From Salinicoccus kekensis (GTDB lineage: Bacteria; Bacillota; Bacilli; Staphylococcales; Salinicoccaceae), in assembly GCF_900220995.1 (NCBI RefSeq), contig NZ_OBQF01000006.1, positions 124,126 to 188,125 on the forward strand: DNA of 64,000 bases. Reading direction: 5' to 3'. Below the pieces are notes generated by a model. That model was not told the origin of the DNA. It worked only from the letters and a program-made list of their open reading frames with translations, and did not search any database. Shown here piece after piece: positions 61,433 through 64,000 of this stretch; position 1 is the first letter of the stretch; each line of letters starts with the position of its first letter. Both the position numbers and the translations under genes were made by a program.

Positions 61433-62152
61433 TTATGACTCCAGGTTCACGTTGTGGTAGACGTTCGAGACATCCTCCAGATTTTCCAGTGCATCGATCA
61501 GCACTTCGAACTGTTCGCGTGCTTCCCCGTCAAGTGAGACTTCATTCTGTGCAATCATGGACTGTTCCGCCACTTCATATTCGGAGACGCCCATTTCATC
61601 GAGCGCACTTTTAATCTCATGAAAACTTTGAGGATCGCCGTAGACGACCGTAAAATCATTTTCAACCGTCACATCGTTCACGTCCACATCATTTTCCATC
61701 AGCTGCATCAGGACCGCCTCACTGTCGAAATCACTGAAGACGAAGACCGAAACGGGATCGAACATATAGCTGACCGCGCCGCTCACACCCATGTTGCCGC
61801 CGTTCTTACCGAATGCAGCACGCACATCCGAAGCCGTCCTGTTCACATTATCGGTGAGGGCATCCACGATGATCATTGAACCGTCCGGCCCGAAACCTTC
61901 ATAACGGCGCTCATCAAAAGTCTCCTCATCGCCGCCCTTCGCCTTGTCGATCGCCTTATCGACGATGTGCTTCGGCACGGAGTAGGTTTTTGCACGCTCA
62001 AGCACGACTTTCAGTGCCTGATTGCTCTCCGGATCCGGCTCGCCTTTACGGGCGGCCACATAGATTTCACGGCCGAATTTTGCATATATGCGGCTCGTGT
62101 TCTGATCTTTCTGTGCTTTCTTTTCTTTAATATTATTCCATTTCCTGCCCAT
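61433..62152 (-). CDS. YebC/PmpR family protein
   Basis: 239 residues of the TACO1/YebC family. It begins [21 protein letters not shown], the variant seen in the YeeN/YeeI paralog group rather than the GHSKW(A/S)NIK form of canonical Yeb[24 protein letters not shown] and [16 protein letters not shown] are conserved. Family members are transcription regulators and/or factors easing ribosome stalling at proline stretches; which applies here is not visible. It ends just before a weak GCTTC/GAAGC hairpin. Confidence 0.9.
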   Translation of the reverse strand: MGRKWNNIKEKKAQKDQNTSRIYAKFGREIYVAARKGEPDPESNQALKVVLERAKTYSVPKHIVDKAIDKAKGGDEETFDERRYEGFGPDGSMIIVDALTDNVNRTASDVRAAFGKNGGNMGVSGAVSYMFDPVSVFVFSDFDSEAVLMQLMENDVDVNDVTVENDFTVVYGDPQSFHEIKSALDEMGVSEYEVAEQSMIAQNEVSLDGEAREQFEVLIDALENLEDVSNVYHNVNLES

Positions 62153-62193
62153 TTCTTTCCTCTTCCTTCACTGAAATTATCATATGCATGCGG

Positions 62194-62805
62194 TTACCTT
62201 CTGTTCCCGAAACGGCGGTAAAGCTGGAGCATCCTCTTGATGATGAGGAGCAGATCCATGAACAGATTGAACCCCATGACCCGCGCATTCCTATACTTCC
62301 TGTTCTTCATCCTGTTGAAGTCATACATCGTATAGCCTATATACAATAATAAACCAAAAACGGTGATTCCAAAAGCCAGCCAGTCCAGCCCGACGAAAAA
62401 GTTCACAATGGATGCCAGTATCAAAACCAGCAGACCGGCGAATAAAAAGCGCCCCCAGGAGGAGATATCCTTCAGGAGGAAGTATCCTGTGATGCCGAAG
62501 ATGACAAACACTATCACTGATATCAAAACAACTTGATAGAATATTCTCTCATCGAATTGATTGATGAAACCTTCAAAAGTACCGTATGAAATCAGCCCAA
62601 TCAGGATTGCATATATATGGCTGATTACAGGACCCGACCTGTTAAACCCTCTTACAAAGAGGGAAATCATGATGATGATGAATATCGTCATGGATAAGGT
62701 GGGACGCCACTCCGGAGGCAAAAACTGGCCAAAATAAGTTGAAATGCCAAAAATTATCCAATAATACATGAAAAATAGCCAGACTCTTCCGTGATCTTTA
62801 ATCAT
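62194..62805 (-). CDS. Bax-inhibitor-1 (BI-1/YccA) family membrane protein
   Basis: 203 residues with about seven membrane helices. The C-terminal half carries GITVFGLLLYIGYTMYDFNRM and the later FNLFMDLLLIIKRML, matching the BI-1 pattern (Y-D-x-x-x, then A/N-L-x-x-D-x-x-N/L). The aspartates expected to gate Ca2+ or protons in BsYetJ-type channels appear as Asp in MYDF and FMDL. The basic tail is RRFGNRR. Function in bacteria is uncertain; membrane ion leak or protein quality control have been proposed for relatives. Confidence 0.75.
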   Translation of the reverse strand: MIKDHGRVWLFFMYYWIIFGISTYFGQFLPPEWRPTLSMTIFIIIMISLFVRGFNRSGPVISHIYAILIGLISYGTFEGFINQFDERIFYQVVLISVIVFVIFGITGYFLLKDISSWGRFLFAGLLVLILASIVNFFVGLDWLAFGITVFGLLLYIGYTMYDFNRMKNRKYRNARVMGFNLFMDLLLIIKRMLQLYRRFGNRR

Positions 62806-62910
62806 TTCTTCACTCCTAAATTTCCAACAGCTGTTTATATACTATAAGTTTACTAAATTATTATTTTTACACCGTTAATGTGACGCGAAACAGCCTAATA
62901 TTTTAATTGT

Positions 62911-62927
62911 GTTACATTTCCATTACA
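62911..62927 (-). promoter_or_regulatory. WalR-type binding site upstream of the LysM-CHAP hydrolase
   Basis: Read on the minus strand, TGTAAT-GGAAA-TGTAAC fits the WalR/YycF consensus TGTWAH-N5-TGTWAH in every defined position. It lies 113 bp upstream of the start codon. The rest of the 234-bp intergenic region (62806-63039) also carries the promoter of the BI-1 gene. Confidence 0.6.
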
Positions 62928-63039
62928 TTCATCATTTCGATATTACTTTTTGGTATCATACGTTATATCAAAAAACAGCATACAAGTGTCAGTCACATAC
63001 ATATATATACCCAATTCAATTTACGGAGGATCATCATTC

Positions 63040-64000
63040 ATGAAAAAAGTACTAACAGCATTGACGGCAACTGCAGCAATTTCTACATATGCATTTGCAC
63101 AGGATGCCGAAGCATCTACACATAATGTGAAAAGCGGGGACACACTCTGGTCCATCGCCCAGAAGAACAACGTGACGGTTTCACAGCTGAAATCATGGAA
63201 CAACTTATCATCCAACCTGATTCTTGTGAATCAGAATTTGAAGGTTTCAAATTCTGACAGCAGCTCATCAAGCAGCTCAGCCACTTCTTCAAGTTCAAGC
63301 AACACCCCAAACACTTCTTCAAGCGCAACCAACTCATCAAGCAGCAATTCAACCGGTGGTACATACAGAGTGAAATCCGGCGATACTTTGAGCAGCATCG
63401 CACGTGCTCATGGCATGAATTACAGAACTTTGATGGAAATCAACAACATCTCCGGACACATCATCCATCCGGGACAGACTTTGAAAACGAGCACAAGCTC
63501 AAGCAGCAGCTCAAGTTCAAACAATACCTCAAGTTCGACTGCATCATCAAATACGAGCAGCTCAACAAGCAGCTCAAACACTGATTCAAGCGCAGGCAGC
63601 ACTGCAACCGGCGGTACATATACGGTGAAATCCGGTGATTCTTTGAGCAGGATTGCGAGTGCCCATGGTACGAACTACAGGACTTTGATGAACATCAATA
63701 ACCTTTCCAGCACGATCATCTATCCGGGGCAGACTTTGAAGCTGAGTGCCGGTTCAAGCAGTACTTCTTCAAGCTCGACTGCATCATCGAACACAAGCAG
63801 TTCATCTGCTTCGAGTTCAAGCACTTCATCCGATTCAAGCTACAAAGCACCTGCTGCACCGAGCAACGTTTCATGGGGCACGAACTGGTACTACTGGGGA
63901 GACTGCACATGGTATGCCTTCGAACGCCGTAAAGAGCTCGGCAAACCTGTAGGTAATAACTGGGGCAATGCCACGAACTGGGCAGGCCACGCAAGATCTG
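63040..64000 (+). CDS. LysM-CHAP cell-wall hydrolase, Sle1-like (partial, right end of window)
   Basis: 320 residues visible; the C-terminus lies beyond the window. Signal peptide (~1-26, AFAQDAEA), then three LysM modules (~28-70, ~107-151, ~191-235; each HNVKSGDTLWSIA-like, YRVKSGDTLSSIA, YTVKSGDSLSRIA) separated by very Ser-rich linkers. A CHAP domain begins near 275, whose catalytic Cys is in GDCTWYAFERRKELG. The layout is that of staphylococcal Sle1/Aaa N-acetylmuramoyl-L-alanine amidase, used in daughter-cell separation. GGAGGA precedes the ATG. The catalytic His lies outside the window. Probably under WalKR control. Confidence 0.9.
   Translation, partial: MKKVLTALTATAAISTYAFAQDAEASTHNVKSGDTLWSIAQKNNVTVSQLKSWNNLSSNLILVNQNLKVSNSDSSSSSSSATSSSSSNTPNTSSSATNSSSSNSTGGTYRVKSGDTLSSIARAHGMNYRTLMEINNISGHIIHPGQTLKTSTSSSSSSSSNNTSSSTASSNTSSSTSSSNTDSSAGSTATGGTYTVKSGDSLSRIASAHGTNYRTLMNINNLSSTIIYPGQTLKLSAGSSSTSSSSTASSNTSSSSASSSSTSSDSSYKAPAAPSNVSWGTNWYYWGDCTWYAFERRKELGKPVGNNWGNATNWAGHARS

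Overview
The window reads as a chromosomal segment of a moderate-GC, halotolerant member of the Staphylococcaceae; Salinicoccus or a close relative is my best guess. This is inferred from gene content and base composition, not from a search. Pointing that way are the NreABC/NarT nitrate module, an MgrA-like regulator carrying Cys12, an MpfA-type CNNM/CorC protein, an ScdA-like protein, a Sle1-like LysM-CHAP autolysin, a PhoPR pair close to the staphylococcal form, SigB-, NrdR-, LexA-, CodY- and WalR-like sites, and very acidic surface lipoproteins. GC content by eye is well above that of Staphylococcus itself. There are no tRNA or rRNA genes, transposases, phage genes or CRISPR arrays.

Left part (1-16.8 kb): the class Ib ribonucleotide reductase genes nrdI-nrdE (nrdE leaves the window) sit under a control region with a LexA box and two NrdR boxes. 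A DMT exporter and recQ follow. Next come an unusual PxpC/KipA-like gene with a miniature PxpB/KipI-like partner, and a pabA-pabBC pair for p-aminobenzoate. Then a SigB-type stress gene (glsB), two tandem paralogous small membrane/coiled-coil proteins, mpfA with an unusual structured leader and small upstream ORF, an MgrA-like regulator, a DegV/FakB protein, and cydDC.

Central part (16.8-33.7 kb): a dissimilatory nitrate respiration island, almost entirely on the minus strand. It holds the molybdenum-cofactor operon moeA-mobB-moaE-moaD-mobA-moaA with moaC divergent, then narT-moeB-moaB, then narGHJI-nreABC plus a hemerythrin-like gene. The nitrate/oxygen sensor system NreABC is encoded inside the operon it should control. 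NreC-like palindromes lie at matching positions (about -42/-43) in front of both narG and narT. A five-unit, exactly 51-bp tandem repeat of imperfect hairpins sits between moaC and moaB.

Right part (33.8-64 kb): phoPR, a RIC/ScdA-like protein lacking the N-terminal Cys pair, a SigB-type hypothetical gene, a LOG-family enzyme and small genes. Then comes a peptide/glutathione-type ABC import region: four paralogous family-5 lipoprotein binding proteins (40.2-48.6 kb), a Zn-dependent alcohol dehydrogenase between them, and one permease-permease-ATPase-ATPase operon (48.9-52.8 kb). After this are DUF456, a LysR regulator, a SigB-type SDR, a DUF402 protein, a cidAB/lrgAB pair, a YtrA-type gntR-ABC-permease operon with its operator, an SDR lacking the catalytic Tyr/Lys, a YebC-family protein, a Bax-inhibitor-1 family protein, and the start of a LysM-CHAP cell-wall hydrolase with a WalR-type site upstream.

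Most convergent gene pairs are separated by compact perfect hairpins that look like bidirectional intrinsic terminators. I found no single large unknown system. The strongest candidates for something undescribed are the mpfA leader, the 51-bp hairpin array, the shortened KipI partner, the compacted CydDC ATPase domains, and the four-receptor/one-transporter locus.
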